NCBI RefSeq assembly: GCF_947498345.1
Contig: NZ_CANMJY010000001.1
Coordinates: 605,195-669,194, forward strand
DNA: 64,000 bases
Direction: 5' to 3'
DNA from: an uncultured Winogradskyella sp.
GTDB lineage: Bacteria; Bacteroidota; Bacteroidia; Flavobacteriales; Flavobacteriaceae
This document shows positions 1-9,460 of this stretch, in pieces (the stretch's first letter is position 1; every line of letters starts with the position of its first letter). Under the pieces are notes generated by a model that did no database searches, had not been told where the DNA came from, and was given only the letters and a program-made list of their open reading frames with translations. The translations under genes and the position numbers were made by a program.

Positions 1-102
1 CAAGAAAACAAAAGTTATATTACTATTAGAGAAGGTGCGCCAACAGGAGTTTACGAGTATATAGATAAAAAAGGAACAACTGTTTTTAAAAGAATTAAGT
101 AG
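1..102 (+). CDS. C-terminal fragment of a membrane sulfatase-like protein (copy 1 of a tandem array)
   Basis: The window opens inside a reading frame that ends with TAG at 100-102. Its last 33 residues (QENKSYITIREGAP, then TGVYEYIDKKG) align with the C-termini of the two following genes, which carry KSYITIKKKAP..GVYEYID and VSYKVLRHGVSDGIYEYIN. This is therefore the tail of a third member of the same family, and only 6 bp separate its stop from the next start. Only the tail is visible, so nothing can be said about its active site. The identification rests on homology to its neighbours. Confidence 0.75.
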   Translation, partial: QENKSYITIREGAPTGVYEYIDKKGTTVFKRIK

Positions 103-108
103 AATTCT

Positions 109-1599
109 ATGCTGATGGACATAAGAAGAAATATTCATAAATTTTCAAAAAGCGATAGGCTACGCCCAACAACTTATGCACTTGCTGCTGGCTTTTATCC
201 ATTGATTCATTATTACAATACTAATTTTCTAATGGTGAACTCTTGGCCTCAGTTAATGTGGTTTCTTATAGTTTTTATTATTCTTCCTATTATAGTTTTT
301 TACATAGCTTCATTTCTGGTAAAACGGTTTTCTATATTAAAAAGCTATAAAGGCCATATTTTTACTGGTTTAAATATTTTTGTTTTTTCAAACCTGTTAC
401 TATTTGTAACTTATGGATTAACTAAAAAACACCTCTTAATTATGGGGCTTTTAGCATTATTGCTAATGTTTGTTCTACATAAGTATTATAAAAAGTTGAT
501 ATTAATTCAATTTTTAATGACACTTGTTACTCTAGTCTTATTTCTGCCTAAGTTGTTTAGTTATTATAACTATTCTAATGATTGGATGCTACTGCCAGAT
601 ACTATTGACAAAGTAGTATTAAAAGAAACACCTAATATTTATGTGATTCAACCCGATGGTTATACCAATTTTAATGAGCTGGAAAAAGCACCTTATAATT
701 ATGATAATTCTGAGTTTAAAAGATATTTAGAATCCAATGAATTTACAATATATGACAATAACAGAAGCAATTATTTTTCTACCCTTACGTCTAACGCTTC
801 AATGTTTGCTATGAAGCATCATTATTATATGAAATCTGTTGGTGCTAATGAAACACAATATGATTATCGTAAAGGCTTAGCGGGAGATAATAACACAGTA
901 AAGATCTTAAAAAACAACGGTTATAAAACCTTTATGCTTTTGGGGTTTCCTTACATTATCATTAACAGGCCTAAAAAAGAAATCGATGTTATCAATTACG
1001 ATTATAGTTCTATGTCTTACATTGGTAATAAATGGAAAGGCAAATTTCCGTTAGATACTTTAGAATATTTAATGACTAAGAATAAAACTACTCACAACTT
1101 TTTTTTCATAGAAAAAATATTACCAACTCATATTGAAAATTTAAAATCTAAAAGCAGAGGTGTAGAAGGTGAGCGTAAAGCTTATTTAGAACGTTTAGAA
1201 GAAAGTAATAATTGGTTAAAACAAGTTATAGAGACGATTACAAGTAACGATAAAGAAGGAATCATTGTGTTGGTCTCTGACCATGGTGGTTATGTTGGTT
1301 TAGAATCTGCTGAAGATGTATATTCTAAACTAGAGAATTCAGCCCTCAAAAAATCAGTATTTTCATCATTACTAGCTATTAAGTGGTCTAATAATGGTGC
1401 TCCAAAATTTGATGATCAATTAAAAAGCAATGTTAATCTATTCAGAGTTTTGTTTGCACATTTAAGCCAAAACGAAACTTATCTTCAATATTTAGAAGAT
1501 GATAAGAGCTACATAACTATTAAAAAGAAAGCACCTAAAGGTGTGTATGAGTATATTGATAATTCTGGACAGCCAGCATTTAATAAATTGAGTAACTGA
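109..1599 (+). CDS. Membrane-anchored sulfatase/alkaline-phosphatase-superfamily protein (copy 2)
   Basis: This 496-residue protein has about five hydrophobic segments in the first ~155 residues, then a soluble domain. The domain carries two metal-site signatures of the alkaline phosphatase/sulfatase superfamily: IQPDGY with D183, and VSDHGG with D391 and H392. A Ser/Thr-rich stretch (STLTSNAS) between them, around residue 225, is the likely nucleophile region. Enzymes of this layout (LTA synthase, PEtn transferases, membrane sulfatases) transfer or remove phospho- or sulfo-groups at the outer face of the inner membrane. Inside a polysaccharide island, modification of a lipid-linked glycan is a reasonable inference; the substrate is unknown. 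ATG at 109 or the in-frame ATG at 115 could start it. It is part of a head-to-tail array of three paralogues. Confidence 0.7.
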   Translation: MLMDIRRNIHKFSKSDRLRPTTYALAAGFYPLIHYYNTNFLMVNSWPQLMWFLIVFIILPIIVFYIASFLVKRFSILKSYKGHIFTGLNIFVFSNLLLFVTYGLTKKHLLIMGLLALLLMFVLHKYYKKLILIQFLMTLVTLVLFLPKLFSYYNYSNDWMLLPDTIDKVVLKETPNIYVIQPDGYTNFNELEKAPYNYDNSEFKRYLESNEFTIYDNNRSNYFSTLTSNASMFAMKHHYYMKSVGANETQYDYRKGLAGDNNTVKILKNNGYKTFMLLGFPYIIINRPKKEIDVINYDYSSMSYIGNKWKGKFPLDTLEYLMTKNKTTHNFFFIEKILPTHIENLKSKSRGVEGERKAYLERLEESNNWLKQVIETITSNDKEGIIVLVSDHGGYVGLESAEDVYSKLENSALKKSVFSSLLAIKWSNNGAPKFDDQLKSNVNLFRVLFAHLSQNETYLQYLEDDKSYITIKKKAPKGVYEYIDNSGQPAFNKLSN

Positions 1600-1606
1600 T
1601 ATTAAA

Positions 1607-3097
1607 ATGAGCCTACGTAACAAAGTCATTGATTATTTAAAAAATGATAAATTAAATCCAACTTTAGTTGCATTAGCTGCGGGTTTATATCCAATGATTT
1701 ATGTTTATTCTAAGAACTTTTCTATTGTTAATTCTTTTGAACATTTAGTGTTTTTTGTATTAAGCTTTCTGGTATTACCATCTTTAGTTTTTAATGCTAT
1801 AAATTGGGGATTAAAAAGGTTAAATAAAGCTCAATATAGCTTACTTGTTATAGCAATGCTTAATGTATTTACCTTTTTATTTCTTATTAAAATTATTACC
1901 TATTCTGGTCCGCAACGAAAAAAAACGGTTTTGATAGTATTAATTGCTGTTTTATTTGCTTTGTATCTAAAAAAGCATCTTAAACGCCTTGTATTATTAC
2001 AATATTTGTTGGCTTTTGTTAGCGTGTTTAGTTTGGTACATACAATTTATACAAACACGAGCATATCTAATGCTTGGCAAAATCAACCAGATGATATTAT
2101 TAAGGTGAAATTTAAAACCAAACCAAATGTATATGTTATTCAACCAGATGGTTATGCTAATTTTTTTGAAATCTATAAAGGGTATTACAATTATGATAAC
2201 TCAGAATTTGAAGCCTTCTTGAATAAAAATAACTTTACACATTACCCTAATTTTAGAAGTAACTATTCAACAACCTTATCGTCTAATTCGTCATTTTTTA
2301 TGATGAAACATCATTATTATAATAAACGCATTTCTAATTTCGAATTATACAATGCACGAAATATGATTGTTTCTAAAAACCCTGTCTTAGAGATATTTAA
2401 AAACAACGGTTATAGTACTCATTTTATAACGCAGACAGGCTATATGATGTTTAACAGGCCAAAAATGGGTTATGATTACTGTAATCTTACTTATGGGGAT
2501 TTTCCTTATATAAGTCCGGGAATTGCTAAACCAATAGATATAAGCACAGATTTAAAATCTACGATTTCTGATGCTACAAAGCAACCAAAATTTGTTTTTA
2601 TTCAATTACTAAAGCCATGGCATATTAAGAGTAAAAAGAAAAATTCTAGTAATGATAAAGATATTGAGCGACAAGAGTGGCTTAAAAATCTTGAAGAAGC
2701 AAATACAATACTTAGATCTACAATAGAGTTAATAAAGAAGCACGATAATAATGCTTTAGTTATAATTGCTTCAGACCATGGTGGCTATGTAGGTTTTAAT
2801 TATGCCAGTGAAGCAGATGCGATGACTAAAGATAGAGATTTAATATATTCAATTTATAGCAGTCAGTTATCTATACATTGGCCTAATAACAATATCCCCA
2901 GTTTTAATGATAAATTTAAAACCTCAGTAAATGTTTTTCGCTTGCTTTTTACCTACTTGTCTAAAAACAATGCTTACTTAGAACATCTTGAAGCGGATGT
3001 GAGCTATAAGGTTTTAAGACATGGAGTTTCTGATGGTATCTATGAATATATAAATGAAGATGATCAGGTGATACTTAAAGAGTTTTATATGCTATAA
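1607..3097 (+). CDS. Membrane-anchored sulfatase/alkaline-phosphatase-superfamily protein (copy 3)
   Basis: This is a 496-residue paralogue of the preceding gene and has exactly the same length. It has the same N-terminal membrane domain, the IQPDGY motif (D181), a Ser/Thr-rich motif (STTLSSNSSFF) and the ASDHGG motif (D390, H391). Only 7 bp separate it from copy 2, so the copies are probably co-transcribed. Its stop codon ends one base before the stop of the oppositely oriented glycosyltransferase, leaving no room for a terminator between them. The family function is phospho- or sulfo-ester chemistry outside the inner membrane; the substrate is not known. Divergence from copy 2 is substantial across the length, so the duplication is not recent. 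Confidence 0.7.
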   Translation: MSLRNKVIDYLKNDKLNPTLVALAAGLYPMIYVYSKNFSIVNSFEHLVFFVLSFLVLPSLVFNAINWGLKRLNKAQYSLLVIAMLNVFTFLFLIKIITYSGPQRKKTVLIVLIAVLFALYLKKHLKRLVLLQYLLAFVSVFSLVHTIYTNTSISNAWQNQPDDIIKVKFKTKPNVYVIQPDGYANFFEIYKGYYNYDNSEFEAFLNKNNFTHYPNFRSNYSTTLSSNSSFFMMKHHYYNKRISNFELYNARNMIVSKNPVLEIFKNNGYSTHFITQTGYMMFNRPKMGYDYCNLTYGDFPYISPGIAKPIDISTDLKSTISDATKQPKFVFIQLLKPWHIKSKKKNSSNDKDIERQEWLKNLEEANTILRSTIELIKKHDNNALVIIASDHGGYVGFNYASEADAMTKDRDLIYSIYSSQLSIHWPNNNIPSFNDKFKTSVNVFRLLFTYLSKNNAYLEHLEADVSYKVLRHGVSDGIYEYINEDDQVILKEFYML

Positions 3098-4249
3098 CTA
3101 TTTTTTCAACCCTAAAACACTAAAAAACAGGCTAAATAATATGGTTTGAATACCTAATTGTGATAAAGTAATGGCAGGTATAACCAGACGCAATGTTGTG
3201 CCTGTATCTAATGTTCCAAAGTTAGTGTCGCTCCAAACCGATAAACCTTTGAAGCTTAAAAATAATCCAATACACAAGGCCATAAAACCAATAACTAGCC
3301 CTCTTTCGAGATTAATAATTTTGAAAAGCTTATTGTAACGGTTAGACTTTGGAAGTAATTCATTCTCAACAGCAAAAATCTTTGTAAGCCCATAAAAAAT
3401 AATAAACTGAAAACCGACCAATAAAAAAGACGAAGCATAGAGTAGTGTATGAACATCTAGAGTTAAACCATTAATTTTTAATGGTTTAATAACCAATAAG
3501 GTTGATAATAAAAATCCAATTAAAGCTAATAAAATACCAGGATACAGAAATAACCAATTAGGTGCATAAAGCATTAGAAACCTTAAATGCCTCCAACCAT
3601 CACTCCAGGTATTAAGGTGTGGTGGTCTTGTTCTTCCATCTTTTTTTAAAGTTGTTGGGACTTCTGTAATAGAAAGATTGTTCAACTTAGATTTCACAAC
3701 CATTTCGGAAGCAAATTCCATACCCGAAGTTTTTAGGTTCATTTTATTATAAGCTGCTTTAGAGAACCCTCTTAGGCCACAATGAAAATCACCTATTTTA
3801 ATCTTAAAAAATAAGCGACCAATAAAGGATAATACAGGATTCCCCAGGTATTTGTGTAAAAAAGGCATAGCACTTTTTTCTATTCCTCCTTTAAATCGAT
3901 TTCCCATAACTAAATCGAAACCATCACGTAATTTATTGAGATAAGGCATAAGGTCGCTAAAGTCGTAACTATCATCTGCATCTCCCATAATAATATAAGT
4001 GCCACTAGCAGCTGCAATACCAGCTTTTAGTGCACTGCCATATCCTTTTTTATCAGCATGGACAATACTAGCGTTTAGTGATTTTGCGATCTCAATAGAA
4101 CCATCTGTACTACCATTATCAGCAATAACTATTTCGCCATTAACTTTGTGTTTAATATAAAAGGATTGCGCTTTTTTAATACAAATAGCCAAAGTTTCTG
4201 CCTCATTGAGGCATGGCATTACAATGGAAAGTTCAAGATTTTTGTCCAC
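3098..4249 (-). CDS. Glycosyltransferase family 2 with C-terminal membrane domain (DPM1/polyprenyl-phosphate type)
   Basis: The 383-residue protein has a GT-A fold N-terminus: SIVMPCLNEAE at 8-18, DNGSTDGS at 44-51, and the metal-binding region GDADDSYDF at 89-97. The C-terminal part from about residue 225 has four hydrophobic segments. This arrangement is typical of enzymes that move a sugar from a nucleotide donor to undecaprenyl phosphate at the cytoplasmic face. The start is GTG at 4249, and the first 17 bp of the gene overlap the 3' end of the upstream membrane protein gene. Tight coupling suggests this enzyme supplies the lipid-linked sugar used by that protein, which is an inference. 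Donor sugar unknown. Confidence 0.8.
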   Translation of the reverse strand: MDKNLELSIVMPCLNEAETLAICIKKAQSFYIKHKVNGEIVIADNGSTDGSIEIAKSLNASIVHADKKGYGSALKAGIAAASGTYIIMGDADDSYDFSDLMPYLNKLRDGFDLVMGNRFKGGIEKSAMPFLHKYLGNPVLSFIGRLFFKIKIGDFHCGLRGFSKAAYNKMNLKTSGMEFASEMVVKSKLNNLSITEVPTTLKKDGRTRPPHLNTWSDGWRHLRFLMLYAPNWLFLYPGILLALIGFLLSTLLVIKPLKINGLTLDVHTLLYASSFLLVGFQFIIFYGLTKIFAVENELLPKSNRYNKLFKIINLERGLVIGFMALCIGLFLSFKGLSVWSDTNFGTLDTGTTLRLVIPAITLSQLGIQTILFSLFFSVLGLKK

Positions 4250-5543
4250 GTCGTAAAATGTTGTAGGTGCTAAGAAACAATAAAAATATTAAAGCATAAT
4301 TATAGAATAAATAACGTTGTATAGAGTGTACTGCAAATGCTATAAACATAGCATTAGATAATATAAGCGATGATAAAAGAAATATGATGGCATATTCTTT
4401 TTTAGAGTTTAGAAAAGTTTTAATCAAACTATAGAAAAATATTAGAGCTACAAACCATAGTAGAAGTTGAGATTTAAATCCATAAGTAATGTTAGCATAA
4501 TAGAGTTTTAGCCATTCATTTAAGTTATTTAATATTAGGACTTTAGTATACTCCTTACATGCTGCTTCCGTTTCAAAAAATATATAAGAGTTAGCTTGGT
4601 TTTCGCTCCAATCTTTAGGTGTAGGTTTGTTAGAATAATACGCTTTGCCAACTTCTCTAACAGTCTGATTGCAAATTTTTGGTAAGTTGTCATGAAAAAA
4701 TTTATAGGTCTCTTTTGTGGTGTATTCAGGTTTTGTCAATAAATCTTTTTTGATAAGACTATCGTAACTTATTTTAAAAACTTTTCTATAATCTTCATTT
4801 TTTATGAGCTTATAGTCAGATTTGTTAGAAAGATAAATTGGTGCTGTTGCGGCACTAGTATAGCCTAAAGGTGTAGGTTTAAAGAAACCATCTTTGACTT
4901 TGTGGTAAGTGCGTTCGGTAATACTAGCGACAAACATTATGCTGACAAAAGCTAAAATATTTAGACTATGCTTTTTTTGGAGCAGCTCTTTTCGATACAT
5001 CATAAAATAAGTGCCAGCAAATATTAAGGTTGAAAAAATAAATTGGCTTCTCACAGAAACCAAAGCCAAGTAAACAACGAGGTAATATTTAAAGTTCTGA
5101 TGTTTATTATTAAATAATATATCCATACCAATGGCAATGAACATAAGATATAAACCAAACCCTAAACCTTCTGAGCAAAGGTTGTTGGCAATGCTCAATG
5201 GTGGAAAAAATGGAAATAATAAAATAACAAGTAAAGGTAATTGCAGTAATCTGTTTAGTTGAAATACCCTTGAAACCTTAGTAAAAAAATAATGTACACC
5301 AAACAAACTAAAAGCGGTATGAAAACCAACAACAGCAACATCGTAAAAAGACCCAAACATTATGGTAAAGACTTTAAGAAAAAACACATAGCCCATTTGT
5401 CTGTATGGCATTGCTCTTAAGTAACTGTAAGTGTCAGGTGAATAAATAGGTTCAGTGAGTATGCAAAAAATGAATACACTTATGTACGTTAAAAACAAAA
5501 TATATGCTGAAGTACTTAAATTTTTAAAGTCAATTTTAAACAT
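4233..5543 (-). CDS. Polytopic membrane protein, GT-C-like, unknown function
   Basis: This 436-residue protein is hydrophobic almost throughout, with roughly ten predicted membrane segments. The first periplasmic loop carries an acidic-aromatic motif (SPDTYSYLRAMPYRQMGY) like the loop of GT-C glycosyltransferases that use lipid-phosphate sugars. A soluble insert sits around residues 220-330. It overlaps the following polyprenyl-phosphate-type glycosyltransferase by 17 bp, which would fit a pair in which one makes a lipid-phosphate sugar and the other transfers it. I do not recognise a named family, so function is inferred from topology and context only. Confidence 0.6.
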   Translation of the reverse strand: MFKIDFKNLSTSAYILFLTYISVFIFCILTEPIYSPDTYSYLRAMPYRQMGYVFFLKVFTIMFGSFYDVAVVGFHTAFSLFGVHYFFTKVSRVFQLNRLLQLPLLVILLFPFFPPLSIANNLCSEGLGFGLYLMFIAIGMDILFNNKHQNFKYYLVVYLALVSVRSQFIFSTLIFAGTYFMMYRKELLQKKHSLNILAFVSIMFVASITERTYHKVKDGFFKPTPLGYTSAATAPIYLSNKSDYKLIKNEDYRKVFKISYDSLIKKDLLTKPEYTTKETYKFFHDNLPKICNQTVREVGKAYYSNKPTPKDWSENQANSYIFFETEAACKEYTKVLILNNLNEWLKLYYANITYGFKSQLLLWFVALIFFYSLIKTFLNSKKEYAIIFLLSSLILSNAMFIAFAVHSIQRYLFYNYALIFLLFLSTYNILRRGQKS

Positions 5544-5708
5544 TGAGATGCCTTCATGTGGTTGATGTAAAAATAGGAAAACTATTTAGTAACATGTCAG
5601 TGTTGTTATTAAAACTACCGATTTAATTTTTTACTAATTTTCTTTTAATTCAATGGACTTCATACAAAGCATTTATTTATCTTCATACGCTATAAAAACA
5701 ATAGAATT

Positions 5709-7412
5709 TTGAAATTATCAAGACTTAATATTACTATAATAATTGTAATACTTATGCAATTATTAATGGCGTTTCAAGGTTTTGATGTTTGTGATGATGG
5801 TTTTGTTTTAACTTTCTATCAACAGATATTTTCTAATCCAGAAAGTGTTGAATATAATTTTTTGTATTGGTTCTCTGGCTTTGTTGGTGGTGTATGGTAC
5901 AAGTTATTCGAAGATGGCGGAATTTTATGGTTTAGATTTTTAGCAATTATTGTTAATACATTAGCCTTCTATTTAACATACAGGCTATTAGAGAAGTATA
6001 TTTCTCAATACTTTTTGCTCCTTTCACTTGTTATGGTTTTGTTTGTTAACGATTATGGATTTTTAACGTTTTATCACAATCAACTTACGGCTTTATTAGC
6101 TGTTGTAATTATTTATATTCTTAATAAAGCTATATTAAATCACAGTAAGCTACAGTATATCTTGGCAGGTTTTATTTTAAGTTTTACGGTGTTTACCAGA
6201 GTGCCAAATGCTGTTTTATATATCCTTATTTTAGCTATACCTTATTCTTATTATGTTAAAAATAAGACGATTACAAAGTCAATAAGACCTGTAAGTGTTT
6301 TTGTATTTGGTTCTGTATTAGGATATCTATTTATCTATATGATTTTGCTAGCTTTTGGTCAAGCTGAGGTGATGAAAAATGCACTCTTAACCATAGTTGA
6401 TTTAGGAAATACTGAAGACAGTTCCCATAATTTTGCAGATATATTTAGGGCACCAATTTATAATTACATCTCAATTGTTATTGCCTTTACAAAATGGTTG
6501 TTTATTTCTTTGGGTCTAATTGTATTGCAATACCTTCCTATTGAAAAAAAAATATTATCAATTATAACTGTTGTTATTGCAACTGTTTTATTCTTTATTT
6601 GGTTTAATACAGGTAATATCTACCCAATATATAGTTTATGCTTGTTTGCAAGCATTGTGCTTATGTTTTTTAAGCAAGTACCTTATCAAGTAAAGCTTAT
6701 CAGTTGTATGTCTTTCTTGGTTTTAATTACATTATCACTTGGTTCTGCTGGCGGTATAAAAAACAGTGGTTTTATGGCTATTTGGATTGGTTTACCGCTA
6801 TTCTTCTATTTAATCAATCAAAAGCTAATTTTACATAGAAGCTTCAAGGATTTTAACTACAAAACTTACTTATGGTCTGTAATTATAGCTTTTTTAGTTT
6901 TAAAGGCATACAAAATTCCACAGCAAACGTATTTTGATCCAGGTAGTAGATTTGATAAAAGGTTTGTTATAAAAAGTAACAAAGCCAGAGGTATATATAC
7001 CTCAGAAAGACGGGCAAAAATCATTAATGACCTATTATTTAACTTACAAAAATTTGTAAAGCCTAATGACTATTTAATGGTCTACGATAGAATACCAATG
7101 GTACATTTTTTAACAGAAACCAAGCCTTACATGTATAATCCTTGGGTTTGGATATATGATTATAATTCTTTTGAAAAAAAGCTAACCAAGGCAGAACAGG
7201 AAATAGAAGAATTACCGATTGTGTTACAACAAAAATTCGAAACAATCTATAAATTCTCTGAACCTATTAACGATTATATGTCAACTAATAAGGAGAATAC
7301 TAATTTTCATAGCAATGAACGCAATACAGTTATTAACTCTTTTTTAAATAGAAATAATTATAAAATTGTGTGGAGTAACGCTTACTTTAATATTTATGCA
7401 TCAAAGAATTAA
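5709..7412 (+). CDS. Polytopic membrane protein, probable GT-C family glycosyltransferase
   Basis: This 567-residue protein has about ten hydrophobic segments in the first ~400 residues and a C-terminal soluble portion. The first loop has the pattern FDVCDDGFVLTF; paired acidic residues in loop 1 are the usual catalytic signature of GT-C enzymes. The start is TTG at 5709, supported because it yields a basic N-terminus (MKLSR) ahead of the first membrane helix; the next ATG (5754) would cut into that helix. It stands 165 bp from the divergent gene at 5543 and is followed 51 bp later by a GtrB-like transferase, its plausible donor-synthesising partner. The acceptor is unknown. Confidence 0.65.
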   Translation: MKLSRLNITIIIVILMQLLMAFQGFDVCDDGFVLTFYQQIFSNPESVEYNFLYWFSGFVGGVWYKLFEDGGILWFRFLAIIVNTLAFYLTYRLLEKYISQYFLLLSLVMVLFVNDYGFLTFYHNQLTALLAVVIIYILNKAILNHSKLQYILAGFILSFTVFTRVPNAVLYILILAIPYSYYVKNKTITKSIRPVSVFVFGSVLGYLFIYMILLAFGQAEVMKNALLTIVDLGNTEDSSHNFADIFRAPIYNYISIVIAFTKWLFISLGLIVLQYLPIEKKILSIITVVIATVLFFIWFNTGNIYPIYSLCLFASIVLMFFKQVPYQVKLISCMSFLVLITLSLGSAGGIKNSGFMAIWIGLPLFFYLINQKLILHRSFKDFNYKTYLWSVIIAFLVLKAYKIPQQTYFDPGSRFDKRFVIKSNKARGIYTSERRAKIINDLLFNLQKFVKPNDYLMVYDRIPMVHFLTETKPYMYNPWVWIYDYNSFEKKLTKAEQEIEELPIVLQQKFETIYKFSEPINDYMSTNKENTNFHSNERNTVINSFLNRNNYKIVWSNAYFNIYASKN

Positions 7413-7463
7413 AATACGGTCAAATCATTTCGCTTATATTAGTAGTAATCTTAATTAAAGTCT

Positions 7464-8417
7464 ATGTTAGAAAATGATATATCAATAATAGTCCCCGTCT
7501 ATAATGAGGAAGGAAACCTTTCAGAACTATACAATAGACTAACAAAAACTTTGGAGTCTATTTCAAATAAGTATCAAATTATTTTTGTAAATGATGGTAG
7601 TAATGATGATTCTTTTGTCAAAATATTAGCTTTTGCTGAGAATAATCCTAAAGTATTTTACCTCAATCTGAGTAGAAATTTTGGACATCAAATTGCAGTT
7701 TCTGCTGGTTTAGAGTATTGTAATGCAAAATGTACAGTTATTATAGATTCTGATTTACAAGACCCACCAGAATTAATTTCAGAATTATATGCTAAGTATA
7801 GAGAAGGTTTTGATGTTGTTTACGCAAAGCGAAAAAAACGAAAGGGCGAATCTTTTCTTAAAAAATTAACGGCAAAACTTTATTACAGGTTATTAAAGCG
7901 ATGGGTGTCCTTCGAAATTCCTCTAGACGCTGGGGATTTTAGGCTAATATCAAAAAAAGTGGTGAATGCCATTAACAACATGCCAGAGCAAAACAAATTC
8001 TTAAGAGCACAAATTGCATGGCTAGGCTTTAAACAAACCAATGTTTTGTTTAACAGAGAAACCAGAAAGCATGGAGAGAGCGGTTATTCGTATAGTAAGA
8101 TGTTTCGCTTAGCATTTGATGGTATTACTGGTTTTTCTGATAAGCCGTTGTTATATGTTAGCCGCTTAGGTTTTGTGATATCTATCTTTTCGTTCTTAGT
8201 AATTATTTATGCTATATTTTCTCATTATGTACTTAAAGAAACTATTACAGGTTGGACATCTTTAATAATCAGTGCCGCATTTATTGGTGGGATTCAATTA
8301 TTATCTATTGGTGTAATAGGTGAGTATATAAGTAGAATAAACACTAATGTAAAAGGACGACCACTTTATATCATAGACGCTACTAATATTGACTGTGATA
8401 TAGATAATAAATCCTAA
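7464..8417 (+). CDS. GtrB-like polyprenyl-phosphate glycosyltransferase (GT2)
   Basis: The 317-residue protein has the full GtrB/DPM layout: IIVPVYNEEGN near 8-18, VNDGS at 42-46 and the family signature DSDLQDPPE at 95-103. Two membrane helices lie at about 229-255 and 264-288, followed by GEYISR. This family makes undecaprenyl-phosphate-linked hexose at the cytoplasmic side for GT-C transferases that decorate O-antigen or other glycans. The adjacent upstream GT-C-like gene on the same strand fits that role. ATG start. Donor sugar cannot be told from the sequence. Confidence 0.85.
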   Translation: MLENDISIIVPVYNEEGNLSELYNRLTKTLESISNKYQIIFVNDGSNDDSFVKILAFAENNPKVFYLNLSRNFGHQIAVSAGLEYCNAKCTVIIDSDLQDPPELISELYAKYREGFDVVYAKRKKRKGESFLKKLTAKLYYRLLKRWVSFEIPLDAGDFRLISKKVVNAINNMPEQNKFLRAQIAWLGFKQTNVLFNRETRKHGESGYSYSKMFRLAFDGITGFSDKPLLYVSRLGFVISIFSFLVIIYAIFSHYVLKETITGWTSLIISAAFIGGIQLLSIGVIGEYISRINTNVKGRPLYIIDATNIDCDIDNKS

Positions 8418-8569
8418 ACCAATCTCGTTTAATGAAGTGTTTTAAAATTTGTACTTTCACACCAATTGAATTCTAAAATTTCCACCCTATTTACGTAGCT
8501 AAAACATATCAGTCTTCAGACAAAGTTTCTTGGGATAATTTTGTTTTAAAAAGCAATCAGGACACTTTT

Positions 8570-9460
8570 TTGTTCTTGCGTGATTTTATGGATTATCATA
8601 ACGATAGATTTCAGGATCATTCTTTAATGATTTATAAAAATGATAAGTTAATAGCTCTGTTACCAGCGAATAAAGTTAATGGTGAAGTATTTTCGCATCA
8701 AGGCTTAAGTTATGGTGGGTTTATAAATAACAAGAATTTAAAATCTGAGGACGGTATTCAAATTTTTAAGACTGTTTTAAAGTTTCTTAGTGAAAAGAAA
8801 ATAGATAGTTTAATTATAAAAGAGTTGCCAGGGATTTATCTTCATAACGTCACAAATAATGCAATGTCCTATTTGTATTTTAAGGTCAACGCTGAGTTAT
8901 TGAGAACAGATATGCATTCTGTTGTAGACCTAAATTTTAAATCCTACTCTAGTAGTAGAAAAGAAGGTCTTAAAAGAGGCCATAAGCATGGTTTAATTGT
9001 TAAGGAATCTAATAGCTTTGATTTATTTTGGAAAGAGCTATTAATCCCTAACCTAAAGTCTAAACATGGAGTACAACCCGTACATAGCTTAAAAGAAATT
9101 AACCTTTTGAAATCGAGATTTCCAGAAAATGTAAGACAATTCAATGTGTTTTACAATGATAAAATTGTAGGTGGGACTACAATTTTTGAAACCAGTAATG
9201 TAGCACATTGTCAGTATATATCGGGAAATACGAATAAAAACGAATTAGGAAGTTTAGATTTTCTTCATGCACATTTGTTAGATGTTACTTTTAAGGATAA
9301 GACTTATTGTAGTTTTGGAACCTCAAATATTGAAGCTGGTCAAAAAGTAAACAAAGGACTTCAATTTTGGAAAGAAGGTTTTGGGGCACGATCAATCACT
9401 CAGGGATTTTATAAGATTAAGACTGATAACTATAAACTATTAGATGGCATATTTGTATGA
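8570..9460 (+). CDS. FemAB/GNAT-like N-acyltransferase, probably acts on an amino sugar
   Basis: This is a GNAT/FemAB-type protein: a first half with FLFLRDFMDYHNDRF and LPANKV..VFSHQGLSYGG, and a C-terminal half with GGTTIFE and HCQYISGN. Such proteins in flavobacterial polysaccharide clusters are thought to acylate amino sugars. Its last bases overlap the start of the sugar aminotransferase (ATGA at 9457-9460), which supports acylation of the amine that enzyme installs. The first ATG/GTG/TTG codon is TTG at 8570 (296 residues), but the frame is open back to 8477. The extension (IYVAKTYQSSDKVSWDNFVL from 8489) looks like genuine family sequence. The true start may be ATT at 8489, giving 323 residues. 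A weak promoter-like TACTTTCA at 8452-8459 lies just upstream of that point. Confidence 0.7.
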   Translation: MFLRDFMDYHNDRFQDHSLMIYKNDKLIALLPANKVNGEVFSHQGLSYGGFINNKNLKSEDGIQIFKTVLKFLSEKKIDSLIIKELPGIYLHNVTNNAMSYLYFKVNAELLRTDMHSVVDLNFKSYSSSRKEGLKRGHKHGLIVKESNSFDLFWKELLIPNLKSKHGVQPVHSLKEINLLKSRFPENVRQFNVFYNDKIVGGTTIFETSNVAHCQYISGNTNKNELGSLDFLHAHLLDVTFKDKTYCSFGTSNIEAGQKVNKGLQFWKEGFGARSITQGFYKIKTDNYKLLDGIFV

